NCBI GenBank assembly: GCA_963782965.1
Contig: CAWALV010000002.1
Span: 1-64,000 of the forward strand
Direction of reading: 5' to 3'
Origin: CAWALV01 sp963782965
GTDB lineage: Bacteria > Actinomycetota > Actinomycetes > Acidothermales > Acidothermaceae
DNA: 64,000 nucleotides
Position 1 is the first letter of the stretch, and the number at the start of each line of letters is the position of its first letter. Positions 45,818 to 53,110 of the stretch are shown here, piece after piece. Position numbers and translations under genes: made by a program. A model generated the notes under the pieces. It was not told the origin of the DNA. It searched no databases and saw nothing but the letters and a program-made list of their open reading frames with translations.

Positions 45818-48124
45818 GTGAGTGTGATCGAGCTTCCCGGGTCGTCGCGGGACGCCGAACGCACCCCACCGCAAGACATCGCCGCCGAGCAGTCGGTGCT
45901 CGGCGGCATGTTGTTGAGCAAGGATGCGATCGCCGACGTCGTCGAGACCGTGCGCGGGCAGGATTTCTACCGCCCGGCCCACCAGACCATCTACGACGTC
46001 ATCGTCGACCTCTACGGCAGGGGCGAGCCGGCAGACGCCATCACCGTCTCCGCCGAGCTCGCCAAGCGGGGCGAGATCGCGCGGGTGGGCGGCGCGCCGT
46101 ACTTACACACACTGCTGTCGTCGGTTCCGACAGCTGCCAACGCGGGCTACTACGCAAAGATCGTCGCCGACAAGGCCATCCTGCGCCGGCTCGTCGAGGC
46201 CGGCACCCGCATCGTGCAGCTCGGCTACTCCGGCACCGGCGGCGAAGTCGACGACATCGTCGACCGCGCGCAGGGCGCCATCTACGACGTCACGGAACGG
46301 CGCGCGAGCGACGACTACAGCATCCTCGAGTCGCTGCTGCAGCCAACTCTCGACGAGATCGAAGCGAGCGGCCATCGCGGAACCGGGCTCACCGGCGTCC
46401 CGACAGGTTTCGCCGATCTCGACGCGTTGACGAACGGACTGCACCCGGGGCAGCTCGTCGTCATCGCGGCGCGTCCGGCCGTCGGCAAGGCTCTCGCGCT
46501 CGACACACCGCTTCCCACGCCGACGGGCTGGACGACGATGGGTGCCGTCGCCGAGGGCGACCACCTGATCGGCGCCGACGGCATGCCGACCCGCGTCGTC
46601 GCCGCGACCGAGGTGCTGACCGGGCGACCGTGTTTCGAAGTGGAATTCGACGACGGCACGGTCATCGTGGCGGACGCGCAGCACCAGTGGCTGACCCACA
46701 CCCGGCCCGGCGCGCAGGCGCCCGCCGTTCGCACCACGGCCGAGATCGCCGAGAGCGTGCAGTGCGCGAGAGGTGAGCGCGACGCTGACCATGCGGTGCC
46801 CAACGCCTCGCCGCTCGACCTGCCGGAAGCGCCCCTACCGGTGCCGCCGTACACGTTCGGGGTCTGGATCGGCAGCGACGCGCCGTCGTCCATCGCTTTC
46901 GCCGGTGACGAGCACGAGATGGCACTGCACATCGCGGACGACGGGTTCACGACGCAATCCGTCGACCCGCTCCTGCGCAGCCTCGGTGTCGTGGCGAACA
47001 GGCACCTCCCCTCGCAGTACCTGCGGGCGGCCGCGGCCCAGCGTCGAGCCCTGCTCGCCGGCCTGCTCGACGCCGGTGCGACGGTCACGCCGACCGGCGT
47101 CGTCGAGATCGCGTTCGCGAACCGGCGAGTCGCATTCGACGTCCGAGAACTGATCGTGAGCTTGGGCTACCGGTGCAACGTCACGTCGATGCCGGTAGAT
47201 GGCCACGCGGCGGAGCCCTCGATTACTCACGGGTTGACGTTCAGCCCGCACGACAACGTCTTTCGGCTGGAACGCAAGTGCCTCGCACTGAAGGAGGCCC
47301 TGCGGGCGGGCGCGTTGCCGGCGAACGCGCGGTTCATCACCGACGTCCGCCGGATTCCATCGGTGCCGGTGCGATGCGTGCAGGTCGACAACGCCGCACA
47401 CCTCTACCTCGCTGGGCACTCGATGATTCCGACCCACAACTCGACGCTCGCGCTCGACTTCGCGCGTTCGACGTCCATCAAGCACCGGCAGGCGTCGGTG
47501 TTGTTCTCGCTGGAGATGAGCAAGCACGAGATCACCATGCGCTTGCTCTCGGCGGAGGCGCGCATCCCGCTACAGACGATGCGCACCGGCCAGATGCGCG
47601 ACGACGACTGGGTCAAGCTCACCCGCAGGCTCGGTGAGATGGCGAGCGCACCGTTGTACATCGACGACTCGCCCAACCTCACGATGATGGAGATCCGGGC
47701 GAAGGCGCGGCGACTCAAGCAACGGCACGACCTGCGGCTGATCCTCGTCGACTACCTCCAGCTGATGACCTCGCATACGCGGGTCGAGAACCGCCAGCAG
47801 GAGGTCAGCCAGATTTCCCGATCGCTGAAGCTGCTCGCCAAGGAACTCGAGGTGCCCGTCGTCGCGCTGTCGCAGCTCAACCGTGGCCCCGAGCAGCGCA
47901 CCGACAAGCGGCCGCAGCTTTCCGACCTGCGAGAGTCGGGCGCGATCGAGCAAGACGCCGACATCGTGATCCTCATGCACCGCGAAGACATCTACGAGCG
48001 GGAATCACCCCGCGCCGGAGAAGCCGACCTCATCGTGGCCAAGCACCGCAACGGGCCGACGAACACGATCGTCGTCGCGTTCCAGGGCCACTACAGCCGC
48101 TTCGTCGACATGGCGGCGGGATAG
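45818..48124 (+). CDS. dnaB: Replicative DNA helicase with in-frame intein
   Basis: 768 codons from GTG 45818 (a GTG four codons earlier is possible). The host protein begins RTPPQDIAAEQSVLGGMLLS, the DnaB N-terminal domain, and after a linker enters the RecA-like motor. The Walker A motif ARPAVGK-ST is split after the Lys by a 317-residue intein (225-541). After splicing the motor continues STLALDFARS, with FSLEMSKHEI, LILVDYLQLM (Walker B) and DLRESGAIEQDADIV. Spliced DnaB would have 451 aa, the normal size. It unwinds DNA at the replication fork; activity depends on splicing because the ATP site is interrupted. Confidence 0.96.
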   Translation: MSVIELPGSSRDAERTPPQDIAAEQSVLGGMLLSKDAIADVVETVRGQDFYRPAHQTIYDVIVDLYGRGEPADAITVSAELAKRGEIARVGGAPYLHTLLSSVPTAANAGYYAKIVADKAILRRLVEAGTRIVQLGYSGTGGEVDDIVDRAQGAIYDVTERRASDDYSILESLLQPTLDEIEASGHRGTGLTGVPTGFADLDALTNGLHPGQLVVIAARPAVGKALALDTPLPTPTGWTTMGAVAEGDHLIGADGMPTRVVAATEVLTGRPCFEVEFDDGTVIVADAQHQWLTHTRPGAQAPAVRTTAEIAESVQCARGERDADHAVPNASPLDLPEAPLPVPPYTFGVWIGSDAPSSIAFAGDEHEMALHIADDGFTTQSVDPLLRSLGVVANRHLPSQYLRAAAAQRRALLAGLLDAGATVTPTGVVEIAFANRRVAFDVRELIVSLGYRCNVTSMPVDGHAAEPSITHGLTFSPHDNVFRLERKCLALKEALRAGALPANARFITDVRRIPSVPVRCVQVDNAAHLYLAGHSMIPTHNSTLALDFARSTSIKHRQASVLFSLEMSKHEITMRLLSAEARIPLQTMRTGQMRDDDWVKLTRRLGEMASAPLYIDDSPNLTMMEIRAKARRLKQRHDLRLILVDYLQLMTSHTRVENRQQEVSQISRSLKLLAKELEVPVVALSQLNRGPEQRTDKRPQLSDLRESGAIEQDADIVILMHREDIYERESPRAGEADLIVAKHRNGPTNTIVVAFQGHYSRFVDMAAG
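46490..47440 (+). mobile_element. DnaB intein, class 3-like, with decayed homing endonuclease
   Basis: The intein runs from Ala225 (GCT at 46490) to Asn541 (AAC at 47438); the next residue is Ser. The first residue is Ala, not Cys or Ser. Block B ends ADAQHQWLT with a Trp; block F reads RCVQVDNAAHLYLAG with a Cys at its start; block G is SMIPTHN with a Thr. This Trp-Cys-Thr set is the mark of class 3 inteins, which use the block F Cys as first nucleophile. The middle has two relics of LAGLIDADG helices (TFGVWIGSDAP and LLAGLLDAGAT), both without the acidic residue needed to cut DNA. Confidence 0.9.
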
Positions 48125-48310
48125 TTCTTCCGCAGGCGCCGTCCAACTACGCGACACGATGCGCAGCGCACCCAGCACCAACCCGACCGCGAGATCGAGC
48201 GGGACAGCGCTCCACCCGTAGAGGGGAATGTGCATGCCGGCAAACGCCACGGCGCCCGCCGCCGTAGCGACCCATTCGCCGGCCACCAGCGCGACCGGAA
48301 TCGCCCACAC
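48005..48310 (-). pseudogene. Possible remnant of a small membrane protein gene
   Basis: On the minus strand a frame encodes WAIPVALVAGEWVATAAGAV and PLYGWSAVPLDLAVGLVLGA, which look like genuine membrane helices. The frame stays open and hydrophobic (SVAAALVAPVLITGLASGSL) up to about 48460 but has no ATG or GTG there, and at the other end it runs 120 bases antisense into dnaB. The most likely reading is a broken gene that lost its start and true end. Alternatively it starts at GTG 48310. Confidence 0.35.
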
Positions 48311-48465
48311 CGCGAATGAGCCTGCCGGCCGGTGCGCGCCGAGCGAGCCGGAGGCCAGCCCAGTGATGAGTACGGGGGCGACGAGGGCCGCGGCGACGCT
48401 CGGCAGGTGGCGGCCGAACGGTTCTTGAGGTCGGGACAGAACATGTCCGGCACTATCGTGCAGTC

Positions 48466-48822
48466 ATGAGCACGCGGTTCCCGCCGGTGGTTGGCACCGT
48501 GGAGGTGTGGCACGACGAAGACGGCTGGGGCGTGCTCCGCACGCCTGATGGCCTCTCGGTCTTCTGCCACTACTCGCACCTAGATGTTTGGGGCTATGCC
48601 GCGATGGCAGTCGGGTCATCGGTTTGGTTCGACTACGAGACGCCCGGTCAAAACGGCTGCGACGCCCGCGTTCTTACCGCCGCGCGCCCTGGAGTGGCTG
48701 ATCCGGCTGTGCCGCTGGGCACACTCGTGCCGAAGACCCCTGGGCCACCGGGAGGGTTTCGAAGCAAACTCACCATCACCTACGAGGACGGCCGAGTCGA
48801 GACGTTCGAAGACGACCGGTAG
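48466..48822 (+). CDS. Divergent cold-shock-domain-like protein
   Basis: Encodes 118 aa. GTVEVWHDEDGWGVLRTPDGLSVFCHYSHL follows the cold-shock pattern (G-x-V-x-W-x-x-x-x-GWG, then VFCHYS in place of VFVHFS), and VWFDYETPGQNGCDARVLTA completes the barrel. The C-terminal 40 residues are extra. Such proteins are found alone in actinobacteria and may bind RNA. TATCGT lies 6 bases before the ATG and no ribosome binding site is seen, so the mRNA may be leaderless. Confidence 0.75.
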   Translation: MSTRFPPVVGTVEVWHDEDGWGVLRTPDGLSVFCHYSHLDVWGYAAMAVGSSVWFDYETPGQNGCDARVLTAARPGVADPAVPLGTLVPKTPGPPGGFRSKLTITYEDGRVETFEDDR

Positions 48823-48935
48823 CGCGGCCGTCCCGCGCTTCCGACGCCTCGCGGGGGTGAAGTCCTCCGCTACGCAGGTACACGCTGGACTTCACCGCCT
48901 CGTCGTCGCGAAGATGCGAGATGGAGGTGATGAAG

Positions 48936-49533
48936 ATGCGAGTGTTCCTAGCGGGCGCGAGCGGAGTGATCGGCGTGCGGCTGTTGCCGCTGCTGATCGC
49001 TGAGGGCCACACGGTGGCCGCCATGACCCGCTCACCGGGAAAGCGCGACTCGCTGGCGGCGATGGGAGCCGAGCCGGTCGTGTGCGATGTCGTATGACGC
49101 TGCCGCGCTGACCGGCGCCGTGACCGCCTTCGGTGCCGAAGCGGTCGTGCACCAGCTCACCGACCTGCCCGACCAGCTCGACGACATGCCGCAGTTCGTG
49201 CAGCGCAACAGCCGCATCCGCAGCGAGGGCACGCGCAACCTGCTCGCTGCCGCCGCTGCGGCGGGAGCACGGCACTTCGTGGCGCAGAGCATCGCGTGGG
49301 TCCCGCCGGGCAGCGAACAATCCCTCGCCGAGTTCGAAGGGATGGTCCTCGAGGCCGGCGGGGTCGTCGCCCGCTACGGGCAGTTCTACGGGCCGGGCAC
49401 CTACCACGAGGAGCGCGTACCGCCGCACCCACGAGTACACGTCGATGAGGCCGCGCGTCGCACACCGCCGCTGCTCACTGCGCCGTCCGGCGTCGTAGAG
49501 ATTGTTGAGGCAGGGTCGGACGGCGAGCAGTAG
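48936..49533 (+). pseudogene. NAD-dependent epimerase family gene with a frameshift
   Basis: GGAGG lies seven bases before the ATG. The first frame encodes MRVFLAGASGVIGVRLLPLL (Rossmann motif) and ends at a TGA at 49095. One base further on, the next frame continues exactly where the family continues: YDAAALTGAVTAFGAEAVVHQLTDLPDQL, later FYGPGTYHEE and PRVHVDEAA. An extra G near 49092 explains the break. The rest is intact, so the loss is recent or a sequencing error. Confidence 0.8.
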
Positions 49534-49647
49534 CCGTTACCCGGCAGCGTCGTATCGCCGTGCACGCGCACCACCCGGATGGCAATCCGGCGGGCATGCG
49601 CTGGCAAGGCTTTGCCAGCCCTGCATCGTTTGGGCGATCATCCGGGC

Positions 49648-50030
49648 ATGGAGACGATCCGGGGTCAGGTAGCGCTGGTTACCGGCGGTGGACGAGGCAT
49701 CGGCCGAGCGGTGGCGGAATCCCTCGCGCGCGACGGCATGGCAGTGGGTCTCTTTGCCCGGACCGCTGATCAGCTGGCGGAGGCGAAGCGGGCCTGTGAG
49801 GCGCACGGCGTTCCGGTCGTGGCGTTATCGGTTGATGTTCGCGATGCCCCAATGGTCAAGAGCGCATCGTCGCGGCGAAGCAGGAGCGCGGCACCGTCGA
49901 CTTGCTCGTGGGCAACGCGGGTGTGGGAGTACCGCCGATGGTCCCGCCGTGGCGGCACGGGTTCGATCTCTACTGCGTGGCGTTTGCGACTCGAGACGCC
50001 AAGTTGGTAAAGGCACCGCTCGCCGCGTGA
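49648..50030 (+). pseudogene. Short-chain dehydrogenase fragment with a frameshift
   Basis: The first frame encodes METIRGQVALVTGGGRGIGRAVAESLARDGM, a full SDR nucleotide-binding start, to about DVRDAPMV at 49860. Another frame then continues as RIVAAKQERGTVDLLVGNAGVG, with the NAG motif, and ends at TGA 50030 after about 56 residues. The catalytic Tyr-x-x-x-Lys part and the last 130 residues of a usual SDR are missing. So it is both frameshifted and truncated. Confidence 0.78.
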
Positions 50031-50518
50031 TCGAAATGTCTGCGGCGGCGACTGCCGGCGATGTGGGACGCGGCCGTGGCCGCATCGCTGCAGATGGGAC
50101 AGTGCCTCAATGCGCGTAGCCGGGGTAGTAGCCGGTGGCGGCGATCCGGTGTCGAAGGCCGGACTTGGCCCGCCTGGGCGGGTGCTTGCGCACGGGGGCT
50201 GGGCGCGGAATACGCGGGTTCGACGTCAGCCACGGGACTGGTCTGCACGGCCATGACCGACAACCCCGGCTCGTCGCGACGTGCCGTGCCACGAGTGTGA
50301 GCCGCGATCAGCGGGATCGGCGAGATCGTGCCGGCGATCTGCTGGCGGGCCGCGCCGATCGGACGCTCCGCGAGGCTTCCATCCATGCTCGAAGACGAAC
50401 TGTGGCTCCCTTGTCCGCAACGCGGCCCGGATCAGCGCAAGAGACGGTCGGAGGCTGCGTCTCACGCCCGCATACGACGATGACCCAGGCTTGTCCTGAA
50501 CTGGGCGCCTCACTGCTC
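50031..50518. other. 488-base region without a supported gene
   Basis: Follows the SDR remnant. Open frames on both strands are Arg/Ser/Pro-rich and lack ribosome binding sites or recognisable motifs. It is probably decayed sequence, the lost 3' part of the SDR region or old intergenic DNA. Confidence 0.5.
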
Positions 50519-50962
50519 TCAGCTTCGTCGGCGCAGAGCGAGAACCGGGATCGTGCGGATCCCCGCCGTCTTGTCGGCGTACTCCGCGAAACCCGGATAG
50601 CGACGAGCTTGCTCGGCGTAGATCCGGTCGCGCTCGTCCCCGTGCAGTTCGGTGACGTCAACCGGGTAGTGCTCGGTGCCGACCTCGACGCTTCCCTCGC
50701 CCGCGGCGACCAGGTTGCGGTACCAGTCGGGGTTGGTCGGAGCACCGGCCTTTGACGCGAAGACGTAGATCGTCTCCGGCGAGTCCTCATCCGCCAGGTA
50801 CATCATCGGGTTGACGTACTCCTTGCCCGAGGTGCGGCCCCGGTGATGCACGAGCACCATCGGCGCTCCCTCGAAGTTGCCACCGACCCGGCCACTGTTG
50901 GCGCGGAACTCCGCGACCACCCGCTCGTTCCAGTTGACAGATTCGCTCGTGCGCTCGCTCAT
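50519..50962 (-). CDS. Deazaflavin-dependent nitroreductase-family protein
   Basis: Encodes 147 aa. VVAEFRANSGRVGGNFEGAPMVLVHHRGRTSGKEYVNPMMYL and APTNPDWYRNLVAAGEGSVEVG are standard for the Ddn-like family, whose members bind cofactor F420. Members reduce diverse substrates, among them menaquinone and nitroimidazoles. Here the physiological role is unknown. The start is ATG 50962. Confidence 0.9.
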   Translation of the reverse strand: MSERTSESVNWNERVVAEFRANSGRVGGNFEGAPMVLVHHRGRTSGKEYVNPMMYLADEDSPETIYVFASKAGAPTNPDWYRNLVAAGEGSVEVGTEHYPVDVTELHGDERDRIYAEQARRYPGFAEYADKTAGIRTIPVLALRRRS

Positions 50963-51135
50963 GTCGACTGGAACGCCCAGCGCGCGGGGTTGTTCCCGCC
51001 GCTACCGTGGAAGCCGTCACGATGATCCGAGTGGACGACGGACACGCACGCTGACGCGGGACCCGAGAACGTGTTGTGCCGGCAGCAGGACCACGACCGA
51101 TGTCTACTTCGGGCCCAAGCAAGAGGAGATCAACA

Positions 51136-51441
51136 GTGGCCGCGACACTCAAGCTGACCCACAAATCAATCGGGGTCGAGGTCCGACGCGGCACCTACGA
51201 CGTTGTGATTGACCGTCGGCCCGCCGGATCGCTCGACATGAACGACACGATCGAGGTAGCGATCGAACCCGGCCATCATGCACTACAAGTCCGCAACGGT
51301 CGGAACTCCAGCCGAACTCAGACCTTCGATGCCGTCGAAGGCGAGACTGTCGCCTACCGATGCACCGGCAAGAGGATTCTGCCGCTCTTCCTCGCGTCCT
51401 TCTTCGTTCCGAGTCTGGCGCTCAAGCTCACCCGCGAGTAG
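51136..51441 (+). CDS. Small conserved hypothetical protein
   Basis: About 101 aa from a GTG, with AGAGGAG eight bases upstream deciding the start. IGVEVRRGTYDVVIDRRPAGSL and IEVAIEPGHHALQVRNGRNSSR have a beta-sandwich pattern like that of PEGA-type or carbohydrate-facing small domains. The end, LPLFLASFFVPSLALKLT, is hydrophobic and may be a membrane helix. Function unknown. Confidence 0.72.
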   Translation: MAATLKLTHKSIGVEVRRGTYDVVIDRRPAGSLDMNDTIEVAIEPGHHALQVRNGRNSSRTQTFDAVEGETVAYRCTGKRILPLFLASFFVPSLALKLTRE

Positions 51442-51528
51442 GTGGAGCCTGACGAAACCTTGTGGTCAGCGGCGCGCCGTGCCTCTATCGTGGCCCCGAC
51501 CGTGACCCGAGCCAGGGAGGTGAGACCC

Positions 51529-51591
51529 GTGAGCACCATCGTCGTCCCCTCGTGGGTGCTCCCCGGTTCCGTCACGGGGTGTGCGGCCTGA
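51529..51591 (+). CDS. Putative 20-codon leader peptide
   Basis: A short open frame starts with GTG and has a near-perfect ribosome binding site, GGGAGG, eight bases upstream; it ends with TGA after 20 codons. The peptide (MSTIVVPSWVLPGSVTGCAA) matches no known protein. Its codons 9-12 contain the first of three complementary segments that lead up to the next gene, whose start is 49 bases after this stop. That layout is typical of translational attenuators. Confidence 0.55.
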   Translation: MSTIVVPSWVLPGSVTGCAA

Positions 51592-51640
51592 AGCCGCCGG
51601 GAGCGCCGTCCTTCCTTGTTTCCTTGTCAAAGGTGCTCCC
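51555..51640 (+). promoter_or_regulatory. Putative attenuator with two competing stems
   Basis: GGTGCTCCC occurs twice: inside the leader frame (51555-51563) and directly before the hydrolase ATG (51632-51640). Between them GGGAGCGCC (51599-51607) can pair with either copy over nine positions including one G-U. Pairing with the second copy would hide the start region of the hydrolase; pairing with the first would free it. A ribosome on the leader would choose between the two. This is inference from base pairing. Confidence 0.55.
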
Positions 51641-52435
51641 ATGACCGACCTGAACCCAGCCGACCTGCGCTTGATCTCGCATACGACTTCAGATGGCGTA
51701 ACCACGCGCGAGCTCGTGCTTGGCGACGTGACCGCCGCCCTCTGGGCGCGCGAGCACGCCGCGCCCGGCACCCCGCTCGTCCTGCTCGGGCACGGCGGCG
51801 GCAGACACCGGCACCACCCGTCGATGACGGGCCGAGCCCGGCTGCTCACAGATATAGGGTTCCGGGCCGTCGCGCTCGACGTCGACGGTCACGGCCCCCG
51901 ACCTCGCACGGCGAACGACGAGGAGGAGGTCGCCGCATTGCATGCGGCGAGGCAGGCGGGTCAGCCGATAGGGCCTATCGTCGAGCGATACAACGCCGAT
52001 CTCGCGCGTCGCACCGTCCCCGAGTGGCGGGCCCTGCTCGCGGGGCTGCTCGCCGTCCCCGAGATCGGCGATGCGCCCGTCGGGTACTGGGGCATCACCC
52101 TCGGCACCGCGATCGGTGTTCGGCTGGTCGCCGAGGAGCCGCTCATCCGGGCCGCCGTCTTCGGACTGTTCTGGCCTTCGACGCTGCTCGATGCCGCGCG
52201 GCGAATCACGGTCCCGATCGAGTTCGACCTGCAGTGGGACGACGAGCACATCCCGCGCGAGGGGGGCCTCGCCCTGTTCGAGGCGTTCGCGTCGACGGAG
52301 AAATCGCTGCACGTCAACGCCGGCAAGCACATGGACCTACCGCGCTTCGAGGCGGCCTCTGCGGTCCGGTTCCTCGAGCGGCACCTGAGTGTGCCGCGGC
52401 CGGAGCCGGTCCGTTCAGGTCGCGCGCGAACGTGA
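51641..52435 (+). CDS. Alpha/beta hydrolase with Thr at the nucleophile position
   Basis: Encodes 264 aa. TPLVLLGHGGGRHRHHPSM is the oxyanion loop region of a dienelactone-hydrolase-like fold, and VALDVDGHGPR follows as usual. The nucleophile elbow, normally GxSxG, reads WGITLGTAIG, so a Thr is in place of Ser. PIEFDLQWDDEHIPREGGLALF and NAGKHMDLP give the acid and His regions. It may be inactive, slow, or use Thr. It is preceded by a putative leader-peptide switch and converges with the HTH gene (21-base overlap). Confidence 0.85.
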   Translation: MTDLNPADLRLISHTTSDGVTTRELVLGDVTAALWAREHAAPGTPLVLLGHGGGRHRHHPSMTGRARLLTDIGFRAVALDVDGHGPRPRTANDEEEVAALHAARQAGQPIGPIVERYNADLARRTVPEWRALLAGLLAVPEIGDAPVGYWGITLGTAIGVRLVAEEPLIRAAVFGLFWPSTLLDAARRITVPIEFDLQWDDEHIPREGGLALFEAFASTEKSLHVNAGKHMDLPRFEAASAVRFLERHLSVPRPEPVRSGRART

Positions 52436-53044
52436 ATCCGGCCGCGGCGGCGGGTGTGGCACGACGACGTTCATGACGCGGACCCGTCGCGTATCCGCCG
52501 CCCGGGGCCTTCGACGGTACGGCCTGAGCACTGCCTCGAGTTCACGCGCGACTCGTTGGTACTCCTCGGCTGTGAGCCAGAGATCCACGTTGGCCAAGCT
52601 GGCCTCGCGCCACTGGTCGGGCTCGGTCGGCGAGCCGTTGGTGAACGCGATGGCGAGAGCACGCGTCGTGTCGAAATATGCGGCGCCGACCGCCGCCGCA
52701 GCCGAAGCTCCGGCGGCGGTCGAGGTGTCCAGGTCGGCCTGAACGCCGCGCTCGGCAACTCGCCAGGGTCGCTCCCGGCGGTCCGGCGTCGGGGACGCCG
52801 GCTCGGCGAAGCCGTACCTCTGCAGGAGTTGCAAGTGGTAGGCGGTTGCGCTCGGGCTCAGCCCCGTGAGCTCCGCACACTGGGTGGCAGTCAGCTCCTC
52901 ACCGGCGGCCAAGGCATTGATGATGGCCAACCGCGCGGGGTGCGCCAGAGCCCGAATGCTGCGCGGACCGGCGATGCGGTGGCGTGCTGCATCGTTGGCG
53001 GTCGGCTCGTCCGTCGTCTGCTCGTTCGCCTCACGGTGTGACAT
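52415..53044 (-). CDS. ArsR-like winged-helix transcriptional regulator
   Basis: Encodes 209 aa. SIRALAHPARLAIINALAAGEELTATQCAELTGLSPSATAYHLQLLQRYG is a classic ArsR-type HTH, followed by PWRVAERGV. The C-terminal 110 residues form an extra helical domain, as in ArsR-type regulators next to MFS transporters, where it probably binds the ligand. It is divergent from the MFS gene, and the shared operator region has three CTGAACA-type boxes. Confidence 0.9.
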   Translation of the reverse strand: MSHREANEQTTDEPTANDAARHRIAGPRSIRALAHPARLAIINALAAGEELTATQCAELTGLSPSATAYHLQLLQRYGFAEPASPTPDRRERPWRVAERGVQADLDTSTAAGASAAAAVGAAYFDTTRALAIAFTNGSPTEPDQWREASLANVDLWLTAEEYQRVARELEAVLRPYRRRPRAADTRRVRVMNVVVPHPPPRPDSRSRAT

Positions 53045-53062
53045 CGATCCGAAACTCTACCC

Positions 53063-53110
53063 TTGACTTCCAAGATGTTCAGCAACTACTGTTCAGTAAA
53101 TGCTGAACAG
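53063..53110 (+). promoter_or_regulatory. MFS promoter with overlapping CTGAACAG operator
   Basis: TTGACT (53063-53068) and TACTGT (53087-53092), 18 bases apart, form a promoter. ACTGTTCAG (53088-53096) and CTGAACAGT (53103-53111) are 9-base arms of a perfect dyad, with TAAATG between them; a third half-site TGTTCAG is at 53076. The dyad covers the -10 box and the ATG at 53100. Transcription should start at or next to that ATG. Confidence 0.7.

Noticed and set aside
50107..50386. Minus-strand frames with a CPIC-type motif in the 50.0-50.5 kb gap
   Set aside because: No ribosome binding site, random composition, and no continuation into a known family.
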